The notes beneath the pieces were generated by a model. It did no database searches and was not told the DNA's origin. It saw nothing but the letters and a program-made list of their open reading frames with translations. The translations under genes were made by a program, and so were the position numbers. Below are positions 53,403 to 61,410 of a stretch of DNA of 64,000 bases, in pieces (within the stretch, counting starts at the first letter, position 1; each line of letters begins with the position of its first letter). Source of the stretch: Gordonia crocea (lineage in GTDB: Bacteria > Actinomycetota > Actinomycetes > Mycobacteriales > Mycobacteriaceae). Location: NCBI RefSeq assembly GCF_009932435.1, contig NZ_BJOU01000001.1, positions 1,178,001-1,242,000 of the forward strand. The letters are read 5' to 3'.

Positions 53403-54728
53403 TTAGGCGGCGGCGTGGTCGGCGAGGGTGAGGCTGCGTCGGTTGTGGCAGCGGATCCAGTCACCTCCTTCGGGACTCTGGAACCAGGGGTGGCCGTCGA
53501 AGCCGATTTGGATGTTCCAGCCTTTGCCGTGGACATACGTGTGGTGATGCAGGCTGCACAGCAGCACGGTGTTCTTGAGGTTCGTCTCCCCGCCGTCAGC
53601 CCAATGCTGAATATGGTGGCCTTCACAGCAGGCTGGTGGTCTGCCGCAGCCGGGGAATTGGCATCCGCCGTCGCGTGCTTCTAACGCGCGGCGGAGGGTT
53701 CCGGTGACGAAGCGTTGGGTGCGTTTGGCATCTAACGGCACCGAGTCTGCGGTGATCAGCGCGGTGACTTCGGTGCTACCGCAGGCGATTTCTCGTGCGG
53801 TGTCGGCTGAGACCGAGCCGGTGAATCCCAACCGCGCGACCCGCGAGTCTCCTTCACCACCCCTACCGACCAGGACAGGCAAGGGCACGGTCATGGTGAT
53901 GTGCGGGACGATTCCGCCCACCGTCGGGCGATTCCGGGAGGCCAGATAGCTGCTGACCATGGTGACCAAGGCATCAGCGGTGCGTTGCGCCCGAGTACGC
54001 GGATCCGGGGAGCCGTCGGGTGCGGGGATGGGCTTCGCGAGCGCGTCTAGCGCGGTGTGGAGTTTCTCCCCAGACAACTGGTCCAGATCGGCTTCGAGGG
54101 TCACCCGCCCCTCGTCGGTCCGGGTGATCGCTGCTTGGTTGAGCGACGGGTTGTCCGCGGGTGGTGTGCTGGGCGGATCGAGTGGTGCCAGCTCGTGGCC
54201 GAGTTCGCGGGCCTTCTCCATGACTTGGGCGGGTTGATCGATCCGGGCGTGCGCCAACAATGTCGATGTGGTCTTGTCCCGCACCTCGCTAAATCCATCA
54301 GCCCCCATGCGGGTGGAAATGTGGTCCAAGCCGCGGATCACCGCATCCGCGTGCTCGATTCCCAAGTCGCCGTCGCGGACCTCGCGCGCGAGGTTCGGCA
54401 GATCATCCAGGTGCTGGGCCAGCCGAGCGACCCGGTTGATGGCGGCCGGCGCCAACGGCAGCTCCCGCAACAGATCGCGGCCGCTCTTCAACCGGTGCCG
54501 TACCGGGATACCGATGGCCTCGGCGCGAGCCGTCGCAGCGGCCAAGAGATAGGAGGCGACGTTGCCCATCCGCACCGCGGTGACCATCACCCCCAACAAG
54601 GCCTTGTCATCGACAATCGTCTCAGCCGACGACAACAACGCACCCAGGCCGGTCCCGGATTCGACCGCCGTCGGCGCCAAATCATCGGCCAGCTCGGCGA
54701 CGATGCCAGCAAGTTCGTCGTGGTTCAT
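53403..54728 (-). CDS. DUF222 and HNH endonuclease domain protein (REP13E12-type)
   Basis: This 441-residue protein has an N-terminal DUF222 region and a C-terminal HNH nuclease motif (CQFPGCGRPPACCEGHH, WADGGETNLKNTVLLCSLHH). ATG 54728 (MNHDELAGIVAELADD) is preferred; a longer reading from 54800 would extend into the AT-rich upstream region. Such proteins are common, repeated and partly mobile in actinobacteria (13E12 repeat family). Function unknown; nuclease activity is inferred from the motif. An AT-rich region upstream (about 54780-54825) is the likely promoter. Confidence 0.85.
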   Translation of the reverse strand: MNHDELAGIVAELADDLAPTAVESGTGLGALLSSAETIVDDKALLGVMVTAVRMGNVASYLLAAATARAEAIGIPVRHRLKSGRDLLRELPLAPAAINRVARLAQHLDDLPNLAREVRDGDLGIEHADAVIRGLDHISTRMGADGFSEVRDKTTSTLLAHARIDQPAQVMEKARELGHELAPLDPPSTPPADNPSLNQAAITRTDEGRVTLEADLDQLSGEKLHTALDALAKPIPAPDGSPDPRTRAQRTADALVTMVSSYLASRNRPTVGGIVPHITMTVPLPVLVGRGGEGDSRVARLGFTGSVSADTAREIACGSTEVTALITADSVPLDAKRTQRFVTGTLRRALEARDGGCQFPGCGRPPACCEGHHIQHWADGGETNLKNTVLLCSLHHHTYVHGKGWNIQIGFDGHPWFQSPEGGDWIRCHNRRSLTLADHAAA

Positions 54729-54872
54729 GAGACCCCCCAGGTCCGGATTCGCATCATGGTGTGCGACCCGGTTAGAAACTATGTGCTGATCTGCTTTCAA
54801 TTACATAGTAATCCTATATTGTGGGTCTGACAAGACGTTGACCTGCTCAAACGTCGGGGTTAGCCTCGACGT

Positions 54873-55406
54873 ATGGCTGGCAGCCGGGTGATCCTCCGAC
54901 GTGCGTCGATCGACGATGTTCCGGTGTTGGAACGCTGGGATCTCGAGCCGCACGTGATCGCGTGTATCACCGACGATCCGACGGCGACCACAGCGTTCGA
55001 TGGGACAGCGTGGACCGAAGAAATCGCCGGGGCCAGTGAGGTCAGCTATCACCTCATAGCAGAGGTTGACGGCCATCCGATCGGGGCCATGCAAATCATC
55101 GACCCGCAGCTCGAATCCACTCACTATTGGGGCGATGTCGGGCCCAACCTTCGTGCCGTCGACATCTGGATCGGCGAACCAGACATGTTGGGCCGCGGTT
55201 ACGGCACCGAGATGATGACCCAGGCCGTTGACGACGCATTTGCCGATCCGGCAATCGTCGCCATCATCATTGACCCGTTGGCCTCCAACACCGATGCGCA
55301 CCGGTTCTATCAGCGCCTGGGCTTCGTGCCGGTCGGGCGCCAGGTGTTCGGCGAGGACGACTGTCTCGTGCACCGCTTGGACCGCGCCTCGTGGACAGCG
55401 CGGTGA
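54873..55406 (+). CDS. GNAT acetyltransferase, AAC(6')-like
   Basis: This 177-residue GNAT protein resembles aminoglycoside 6'-N-acetyltransferases: VDIWIGEPDMLGRGYGTEMM, then AIIIDPLASNTDAHRFYQRLGF and an N-terminal ILRRASIDDVPVLERW. It is cytoplasmic. The AAC(6') resemblance is in the acetyl-CoA fold and conserved surface; drug resistance cannot be concluded. It begins 144 bp from the divergent HNH gene and stands alone. Confidence 0.85.
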   Translation: MAGSRVILRRASIDDVPVLERWDLEPHVIACITDDPTATTAFDGTAWTEEIAGASEVSYHLIAEVDGHPIGAMQIIDPQLESTHYWGDVGPNLRAVDIWIGEPDMLGRGYGTEMMTQAVDDAFADPAIVAIIIDPLASNTDAHRFYQRLGFVPVGRQVFGEDDCLVHRLDRASWTAR

Positions 55407-55501
55407 ACGGGCGAGTCGCCGGCGGCTGATATCCCTGGGTGATCCGGCCCGACTGGCCCAGCCGATTGGCGTCGAGCCGCGATACCCGATAAGTGTGGGG
55501 T

Positions 55502-56269
55502 ATGGATGACACCACGGGCGGCTGGAAGCGTGAATCGGACTTCTCCCGACGCAAGCGGTTGATCATCATCGTTGCGGTGGTCGTCGCGGTCTTCGGGGCA
55601 CTCGTCGTCGTCGCATCAATCACGCAGCGCAGCGGCGAGCCGGCGGCGGGACCCGCGTCGTCGACGGCTCCGAGCAGCGCCGCTGCGGGGCCGCGACCCG
55701 ACGAACTGCAGATGGTGCGCCGCGACCCGAAGGACCCGATGGCGATGGGGGATATCGATGCCCCAGTCGTCCTCGTCCTGTGGACCGACCTGCGCTGTCC
55801 CTTCTGTGCCGTGTTCAACCGCGAGGTGCTGCCGCAGATCGAGAGGGAGTACATCCAGACCGGCAAGATCCGGCTGGAGGTGACCGACGTCGCCTTCTTC
55901 GGGGAGCAGTCGGAGAAGGCGGGAGCCGCGGCGGCGGCGGCCGGCCGACAGGGGAAGTACTTCGCTTTCATCAAGGCCGTCTACGGCGAGGCGCCAGAGA
56001 AGGGGCATCCCGACCTCCCGCGCGAGCGCCTCGTCTATTTCGCCAAGAAGGCCGGCGTGCCGGACATGGCCCGGTTCGAGAAAGACCTCGACGACGAGAA
56101 GCTGGTCGTCGACGTGCAGGCGGCCACTGCCGAGGCCCAGCAGCTCACCGTGTCGAGTGTCCCGTTCTTCGTCGCCGGGCGATCGGCGCTGGCCGGTGCA
56201 CAACCGATCGAAACCTTCCGCAAGTATCTCGATGACGCGGTGCGGACCGCGGCGAAGCAACCGCGCTGA
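55502..56269 (+). CDS. DsbA-like membrane-anchored thiol oxidoreductase
   Basis: This 255-residue protein has a short cytoplasmic N-terminus, one membrane helix (about 20-40) and an extracytoplasmic thioredoxin-fold domain with active site RCPFCAVF and the cis-Pro loop SSVPFFVAG. It probably forms or isomerises disulfides in exported proteins. ATG 55502 was chosen because the helix follows directly. The CcdA-like gene starts 3 bp downstream, a natural redox partner. Confidence 0.9.
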   Translation: MDDTTGGWKRESDFSRRKRLIIIVAVVVAVFGALVVVASITQRSGEPAAGPASSTAPSSAAAGPRPDELQMVRRDPKDPMAMGDIDAPVVLVLWTDLRCPFCAVFNREVLPQIEREYIQTGKIRLEVTDVAFFGEQSEKAGAAAAAAGRQGKYFAFIKAVYGEAPEKGHPDLPRERLVYFAKKAGVPDMARFEKDLDDEKLVVDVQAATAEAQQLTVSSVPFFVAGRSALAGAQPIETFRKYLDDAVRTAAKQPR

Positions 56270-56272
56270 CTG

Positions 56273-57127
56273 ATGGAACTCGGCCTCCTCGGCGCCTTTC
56301 TCGGCGGCATCCTCACGTTGCTCAGCCCGTGCTCGGTGATGCTGTTGCCGGCGTTCTTCTCTTACGCGTTCAGCAGTACGGGAATGTTGGTCGCGCGGAC
56401 CGGCGTCTTCTACCTCGGACTCATCACCACCCTGGTCCCGTTGGGGATCTTGGCCGGGACGCTCGGCTCCTTTGTCACCGAGCACCGGTCGACGTTCGTC
56501 ACCGTGGCGGCCTGGGTGGTCGTCGCGCTCGGCGCGGCGATGGTCGTCGGGATCCCGCTGCCGAGCTTTTCGGCGACGACGGGTTCGTCGGGGACTTCGA
56601 CGGTGGCGGTCTACGCGCTCGGCACGGTATACGGTCTTGCCGGGGTCTGCGCCGGGCCGCTACTCGGCGCCGCCCTGACCTATGCGGCCTTGGGTGGGAA
56701 CGCCGTGCTCGGCGGCATCACGCTGATGGTCTTTGCCGCCGGGATGGTGGTGCCGTTGCTGGTGCTGGCCGTGGTCTGGGATCGGCTGCCGGTGGTGGCC
56801 CGGCTCGTGCGGCCCCGCGAGGTCCGTATCGGCCGCTGGCACAACACGATCACGATGATCGTCGGGGGAGTGTTGACCATCGGGGTCGGCATCCTGCTGC
56901 TCGTCACCGACGGGTCGGCCTCGGTGGGCGGCATCGTCGGTGCGACCGATCAGTTCCGGCTGGAATCGTGGATCATGCGCACGACCGCGGGCGTCTCCAA
57001 TGTGGCGGTCCTACTCGTCGCGGTCGTTCTGGTGGGTGGCGGGTGGCTCGTGTCGCGGGCCGTCCGGCGGACCGGGCACGGGCGTGAGAGACGCCCAGAC
57101 GACGGTGGGCCCGCCACCTTTCGGTGA
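56273..57127 (+). CDS. CcdA/DsbD-type transmembrane thiol-redox protein
   Basis: This 284-residue membrane protein of the CcdA/DsbD family carries reducing equivalents across the membrane. It has about six hydrophobic segments. Two cysteines of the transport path are in LLSPCSVMLLPAF and YGLAGVCAGPLLGAAL. It overlaps the same transcript as the DsbA-like gene (3-bp gap). A short Arg-rich tail follows the last helix. Target: likely the neighbouring DsbA-like protein. Confidence 0.9.
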   Translation: MELGLLGAFLGGILTLLSPCSVMLLPAFFSYAFSSTGMLVARTGVFYLGLITTLVPLGILAGTLGSFVTEHRSTFVTVAAWVVVALGAAMVVGIPLPSFSATTGSSGTSTVAVYALGTVYGLAGVCAGPLLGAALTYAALGGNAVLGGITLMVFAAGMVVPLLVLAVVWDRLPVVARLVRPREVRIGRWHNTITMIVGGVLTIGVGILLLVTDGSASVGGIVGATDQFRLESWIMRTTAGVSNVAVLLVAVVLVGGGWLVSRAVRRTGHGRERRPDDGGPATFR

Positions 57128-57136
57128 CGGGCCCAC
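57105..57136. terminator. Terminator between ccdA-like and glycine-zipper genes
   Basis: GTGGGCCCG (57105-57113) and CGGGCCCAC (57128-57136) form a perfect 9-bp stem, with an inner ACC/GGT pair in the loop. The hairpin covers the ccdA-like stop (TGA 57125-57127) and lies between convergent genes. Confidence 0.65.
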
Positions 57137-57156
57137 GGCCGGATTGCGATTTGCGA

Positions 57157-58023
57157 TCAGTTCTGCGGCAGGAACTGCTTGCCCCACTCGCGGACACCGG
57201 CGAGCTCCGGACGGGTGCTCGCAGCCTTGTCGGCGGCGTTGATGATGTTCTTCACCGTCGTGTCCTTGGTGATGTCGGTCAGCACCTTGGGGGCGGCAAC
57301 GCCCTGGTCGGTGGTGGCGACACGCTTGGCCGCGGCGGCCTGCTTCGGGGCCGGGACGTGCGACGACGCGTAGGAAGCGCCGATCGCCGCACCGACTCCG
57401 CCGCCGATGGCAGCACCGATACCGGCGCCGATGACGGCTCCGATCAGCGGTGCGGCGATCGTCGTGACCGGGGCCGCGATCACGATCGCCAGCGGCAGGA
57501 GAACAGCGCAGGCGACGCCCGCCGGGGGAAGGACGCCAGTTCCGGCGGCGCAGGCTGCGGCGACACCGGCGCCGATCAACGTGGTGGCAATGACGCCGAT
57601 GACCGGAGCGGCGACCGCGCCGCCGATGAAGCCGATGACACCTCCGGCCACGCCGCCGATGATGGCGCCGACACCGGCGGACTGGCCGATGACCTCCGGC
57701 GAGGCCACCTCGTGGCGGCCGGGGATCGCGTCGAGTGCGCCGGCCGGGAGCGCCGGCGTCGGCAGGGCCGACGTCGCCGCGACGGGCGACACGTGCCACA
57801 CGATCGGAGCGTCGGCGCGCAGAAGGTGGGTCGGCACGATGGCGGCCGATGTGGTCGTCGACGCGTGGGCCGGCGTCGTGGTGGCTGCATTGGTCGCGGC
57901 CGGAACCGCGGTGGCGAGAGCCGCCGTCAGTGCGACACCGGCAAGGCCGGCCCCGGATACTCGTCGGCCCCACCCGTGGCGCGGTTCAATGACTGAATCC
58001 GCTTTCTTAATCCCCGACTTCAT
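57157..58023 (-). CDS. Secreted glycine-zipper protein
   Basis: This 288-residue protein has a long N-terminus before a signal helix (about 25-45, GLAGVALTAALATAV, then AATNAA). The centre holds several hydrophobic Gly/Ala-rich stretches with glycine-zipper spacing (GAIIGGVAGGVIGFIGG, GAVIGAGIGAAIGGGVGAAIG) separated by a segment with two cysteines (AACAAG, VACAVL). ATG 58023 follows AAGGGAGAGG. Such glycine-zipper proteins can insert in membranes as pores or as envelope structural proteins. The C-terminus is soluble and positively charged. No homologous function is known to me. Confidence 0.78.
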   Translation of the reverse strand: MKSGIKKADSVIEPRHGWGRRVSGAGLAGVALTAALATAVPAATNAATTTPAHASTTTSAAIVPTHLLRADAPIVWHVSPVAATSALPTPALPAGALDAIPGRHEVASPEVIGQSAGVGAIIGGVAGGVIGFIGGAVAAPVIGVIATTLIGAGVAAACAAGTGVLPPAGVACAVLLPLAIVIAAPVTTIAAPLIGAVIGAGIGAAIGGGVGAAIGASYASSHVPAPKQAAAAKRVATTDQGVAAPKVLTDITKDTTVKNIINAADKAASTRPELAGVREWGKQFLPQN

Positions 58024-58780
58024 GGTATTCCTCTCCCTTTTGCCATTGTTGGCGCGTTGAATGTATGGCGGGGGAGAGGCGCTTCGCACGCTGGAATGAC
58101 CCGATGTGTCGAGAATCACAATAGGGCCTCGGAATGCCCTGGGTAACAAGGCCTTCCGGCTTATTTATGCGAGTTTAACAATACGTTACGAAATGGCGCC
58201 TAATGGGTTCGCTCAAGGTAAGCGAGGAGCGCGTCTCGGACGAATGACGCGCCCTCGACGCCGCCGTAATTGGCCGCGAACCGCTCATCAGCGACGTAGC
58301 CCTCGGCCAGGGCGCGCACGTAGGCCACCAGGTCGCCGTCCGGTTCGGCGGCCGGAGTACCCGGAATGCCACGGAGCCAGTCGATGTGGCGGTGTGCGAG
58401 GTCCTGCGCCGCCGGCGAGTCGGGAGTGATCTCCGCGGCCTCCGCGGCGGCGGTCCAGTCCTGGGCGAGTTGCTCGACCCGAGCCTGCCAGGCACGGCGC
58501 TCCTCGTCGCTCATGCCTCGGTACCAAGCGTCGGAGCGTGCGTAGGCGTCCTTCCCCCAGCGTTGCTCGACCTCATCCTTGTACTGGGTGTGGTCGAAAC
58601 CGTCGAACATGGTCTCTGCCATGAGTTCTTCACCTTCTCTCAGTGTGTTGATGGTGTGCTCGACCGCAGCGATCTGCCGGGCGAGTCGGTCCTGTTCTTG
58701 CCGTAGCAGCGACAGATGGGTGGTCAGTGCCGATGCCTCGTCGCACTCTTGGGCGAGCACGTCGGCGATCTGCGGCAGCC

Positions 58781-59785
58781 CTAGCTGTACTTCCCCGTGA
58801 GGTTGTGTACGCGGTCTGAGGGGACTTGGCCGCCGATCCCGGTGTGGGGTCGGTGGTGATTGTAGTGGTGGAGCCATGCGGTGTAGGCGGCTTCTCGTTC
58901 GGCTTCGCTGGCATAGGGTTTCGCGTAGGCCCATTCGGCGGCCAGGGTCCGGTTGAAGCGTTCGACCTTCCCGTTCGTCTGTGGCCGGTAGGGCTTGGTC
59001 TTCTTGTGTTTGATCCCGGCGTCGGCCAGTGCTTCGGCGAACATCGTTGAGCGGTAGCAGGAGCCGTTGTCGGTCATCACTGCGGTCACCCTCACGCCGT
59101 GCTCGGCGAAGAACGCGTTCGCCCGCCGCCAGAAGCCGGCCGCGGTCTCCTTGCGTTCGTCATCAAGGATCTCCGAGTACGCCACCCGGGAGTGGTCATC
59201 GACGGCGTGGTGTAGGTAGCGGTAGCCACGCGAGCCCGGTGCTCCCGAGCGTGCTGCCCGGTCGCGGGCCACACCGGCGGTACGGTCGGCGGCCGATCCG
59301 CGACCATGCACACGCCAGCCGCCGCCGTCGGGGATTCGGCCTTGTTTCTTGATGTCGACGTGCACGAGCTGGCCGGGCCGGCCGACCTCGTACCGTTTCG
59401 GTTTCGGTCTGCGTACCGGCAGTCCGGTGGCCTGGTCGATATTGGCCAGCAGCGGCATCTGATAGCGGTCGAGGACCCGGCCGACCGTCGAACGCGGGAT
59501 ACCCAGGTGATAGGCGATCCGATGCGGGCCCCACCGGCGCGTGTACCGCAGGCAGATGATCCGCCGTTCGGTGCGGCGGGGCAGCCGGGCCGGTGAACGG
59601 GCGGGTCGGGAACTGCGGTCGGTCAGCACCTGGCCGGCGCGGTAGCGGTCGGCCCACCGCTTGGCTGTGGCCGGTGAACACTGGAACCGTTCGGCAGCGC
59701 GCCGCAGTGACCAGCCCTGGTCCACCACGAGTGAAGCAAGACGTCGACGCCCCTCCGGCGTCAAAGGTGCGTTAGCGTGAGTCAC
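58781..59785 (-). CDS. IS481 family transposase
   Basis: This 334-residue DDE transposase begins at GTG 59785 (VTHANAPLTPEGRRRLA), the usual start for the family. An N-terminal HTH (LRRAAERFQCSPATAKRWADRY) is followed by an rve catalytic domain with the DDE Asp residues (QLVHVDIKKQG, VTAVMTDNGSCYRS) and Glu region (KPYRPQTNGKVERFNRT). The frame reads through the left IR into flanking DNA; its stop TAG (58781-58783) is supplied by the target duplication. The protein seems intact, so the element could still move. Confidence 0.93.
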   Translation of the reverse strand: MTHANAPLTPEGRRRLASLVVDQGWSLRRAAERFQCSPATAKRWADRYRAGQVLTDRSSRPARSPARLPRRTERRIICLRYTRRWGPHRIAYHLGIPRSTVGRVLDRYQMPLLANIDQATGLPVRRPKPKRYEVGRPGQLVHVDIKKQGRIPDGGGWRVHGRGSAADRTAGVARDRAARSGAPGSRGYRYLHHAVDDHSRVAYSEILDDERKETAAGFWRRANAFFAEHGVRVTAVMTDNGSCYRSTMFAEALADAGIKHKKTKPYRPQTNGKVERFNRTLAAEWAYAKPYASEAEREAAYTAWLHHYNHHRPHTGIGGQVPSDRVHNLTGKYS

Positions 59786-59882
59786 GAAGACCTCCGTGGC
59801 TAGATGGTGAGTGTGGTAACCCACATCCTGCCCGGAGGTCTTCGTCTTACCTCAGATGTTCACAACGTGTCGGGGAAGTACA
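58786..59882 (-). mobile_element. IS481-family insertion sequence
   Basis: The element is 1097 bp. Its ends TGTACTTCCCCGTGAGGTTGTG (left, 58786) and the inverse at 59861-59882 are imperfect inverted repeats: the first 12 bases match exactly and most of the next ten do. A 6-bp direct repeat CCTAGC flanks it (58780-58785 and 59883-59888). Length, ends and transposase fit the IS481 family. It interrupts a merR gene. Confidence 0.92.
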
Positions 59883-60071
59883 CCTAGCCCGAGCTCGCGC
59901 AGCAGCAGCACCCGCTGCAACCGCACGAGCGCGTGCTCGTCGTAGTAGCGGTAGCCGTTGCTGCCGATGCGGCTGGGCGGCACCAGGCCGAGCTCGTCGT
60001 AGTGACGAAGGGTACGGCTGGTGGTGCTGACGAGCCGGGCTATCTGCTGGATCGACCACTCCATGCCCGCC

Positions 60072-60102
60072 ACGCTAAAGGTTCTCGTTGCGTCAATGTC
60101 AA
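60072..60102 (-). promoter_or_regulatory. MerR-type promoter with 19-bp spacer in front of the split merR gene
   Basis: On the minus strand, -35 TTGACA (60097-60102) and a -10-like TAGCGT (60072-60077) are separated by exactly 19 bp, the long spacer typical of MerR-activated promoters. The start codon at 60064 lies only 7 nt after the -10, so the mRNA may be leaderless. Confidence 0.5.
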
Positions 60103-60139
60103 ACGAAAAACGCGAGCGAGCCGGCAGGAATGTATACGG

Positions 60140-60213
60140 TGCCCCCAGTCGGACTCGAACCGACACTGTGCCGGTTTTAAGCCGGCTGCCTCTGCCAATT
60201 GGGCTATGGGGGC
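60140..60213 (-). tRNA. tRNA with anticodon UAA (tRNA-Leu by anticodon, class I shape)
   Basis: A 74-nt cloverleaf is formed: acceptor stem GCCCCCA/TGGGGGC with A73, D-arm, anticodon stem GCCGG/CCGGC with loop CTTAAAA (anticodon UAA, codon UUA), a 5-nt variable arm ACAGT, and T-arm GTCGG/CCGAC with TTCGAGT loop. Bacterial tRNA-Leu normally has a long class II variable arm, which is absent here. CCA is not fully encoded (ACCG). The call as Leu follows from the anticodon only. Confidence 0.88.
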
Positions 60214-60218
60214 GCGGC

Positions 60219-60950
60219 TTACGACGATACCGGGCTGGCGTGCATCTCCCAGTAGAGCAGTTCGGTGGGTTCGACGGCGGTGACCTCCGTCGCCGGGGCG
60301 TCGGTGAAGCGCACCGCATCGCCGCCGGTGAGCTCGGCGTCGACGCCGGCGACACTCAGCCGTCCGTCGGGCACGTAGAGGTGTCCGAAGGGGGCGCCCG
60401 GCAGCGTCACGCGCTGGCCCGACTTCAGTCGGGCGATGTAGAGCGAGGCGTAGCGATTGTTGATGGTCACCGCGGGGTCGGTACCGGGTCGGCCGGAGGC
60501 AGCCAGCACCAACTCGCCGTCGGCGAGGCGCGCGGCCAGATCGGCCTCGGAGTAGCTCGGCGGCAGTCCGGGGGTGTCGGGCAGCAGCCACATCTGGACG
60601 ACCCGCGTCGGGGTCCGCGACGAGCGGGGCATGGCGTTCTGCTCGCTGTGCGAGATCCCGGTGCCGGTGGTCATCCGCTGGATGTGGCCGGGGCGCAGGA
60701 TCCCGCTGTTGCCCTGCGAGTCGCGGTGCTCGACCGCGCCCTGCAAGACCCACGAGAGGATCTCGGCCTCGGAGTGTTGGTGGCGGTCGAACCCCTCGCC
60801 CGGATCGATCGTGTCGTCGTTGTGGGCGATCAGCACGCCGTGGGCGTTGCCCACCAGGTCGTAGTTGCCGGTGGCGGGGAAGGACTGCCAGGAGTCGAGC
60901 CACTCGTTGTTCCAATGGTGGCGCTGCGCGCCGGGATGCACGGTGATCAT
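60219..60950 (-). CDS. Pirin family protein (pirin 1)
   Basis: This 243-residue bicupin belongs to the pirin/YhhW family. ATG 60950 follows GAGGAA. Cupin metal ligands are expected in GFDRHQHSEAEILSWVLQG, and ISHSEQN follows in the same domain. Bacterial pirins include quercetin dioxygenases (YhaK/YhhW). Its start overlaps the MarR stop (ATGA), so it is coupled to marR and the second pirin gene. Confidence 0.88.
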   Translation of the reverse strand: MITVHPGAQRHHWNNEWLDSWQSFPATGNYDLVGNAHGVLIAHNDDTIDPGEGFDRHQHSEAEILSWVLQGAVEHRDSQGNSGILRPGHIQRMTTGTGISHSEQNAMPRSSRTPTRVVQMWLLPDTPGLPPSYSEADLAARLADGELVLAASGRPGTDPAVTINNRYASLYIARLKSGQRVTLPGAPFGHLYVPDGRLSVAGVDAELTGGDAVRFTDAPATEVTAVEPTELLYWEMHASPVSS

Positions 60951-61405
60951 GGTCGTTCCTCGGTGGTCGGTCGGCGGGTGTCGCCCAGCCGCGCGAGAAT
61001 CGCGGCGAGCGCTCGCCCGTCGTCGGGGGTCAGTTTGTCGATGAAGATCTGCTTGACGAGAGCGAGGTGGTCGTCGGCGGCGGTGCGCAACGTCGTCATC
61101 CCGGTCTCGGTCAGGCAGGCGAAGTTGCCACGGCGGTCGCTGTCGTCGCGCTGGCGGCGCACCAGGTCGGCCCGGGCGAGCTTGTCGATCTGATACGACA
61201 GGCGCGACGACGAGAAGACCATCGCGTCGGCGATCTCGCTCATCCGCAACCGGTGGTGCGGTGCGTGCGACAGCAGCAGGAGCACCTGGTAATCGGCCAG
61301 GGTCAAACCGTGGCGCCGGCGCAGATCCTCGTCGAGTCGAGTCTGGATCTGCGCCGACGTCTCGATGAACGGCTGCCAGGCGGCCCACCGGGGGTCGGTG
61401 CCCAT
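60947..61405 (-). CDS. MarR family regulator
   Basis: This 152-residue regulator has the winged-helix sequence LRMSEIADAMVFSSSRLSYQIDKLARADLV with the wing RRQRDDSDRRGNFACLTE. ATG 61405 (MGTDPRWAAWQPF) is supported because it lies 5 bp after the upstream pirin stop. It lies between two pirin genes and probably controls them through the palindrome at 62411-62430. Ligand (phenolic or oxidative signal) unknown. Confidence 0.9.
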   Translation of the reverse strand: MGTDPRWAAWQPFIETSAQIQTRLDEDLRRRHGLTLADYQVLLLLSHAPHHRLRMSEIADAMVFSSSRLSYQIDKLARADLVRRQRDDSDRRGNFACLTETGMTTLRTAADDHLALVKQIFIDKLTPDDGRALAAILARLGDTRRPTTEERP

Positions 61406-61410
61406 CGGCG

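Larger units (their letters stand above)
58200..60064 (-). pseudogene. TipA-type MerR regulator split by an IS481-family insertion
   Basis: The HTH half starts at ATG 60064 (MEWSIQQIARLVSTTSRTLR, then YDELGLVPPSR) and runs into the IS, where it stops at 59852. The TAS (drug-binding) half continues on the other side (LPQIADVLAQECDEA to AYLERTH, stop 58200). Removing the 1097-bp element and one 6-bp duplication rejoins the frame exactly (LLLRELGLGLPQIA) to a 253-residue protein. The protein would bind drug-like thiol-reactive ligands and activate its own promoter. The insertion is recent, since both halves are otherwise intact. Confidence 0.92.

Noticed and set aside
54873..55406. Acquired aminoglycoside resistance gene
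   Set aside because: The fold and motifs resemble AAC(6'), but there are no transposon ends or integron features around it and base composition is native, so it is more likely a chromosomal GNAT enzyme.
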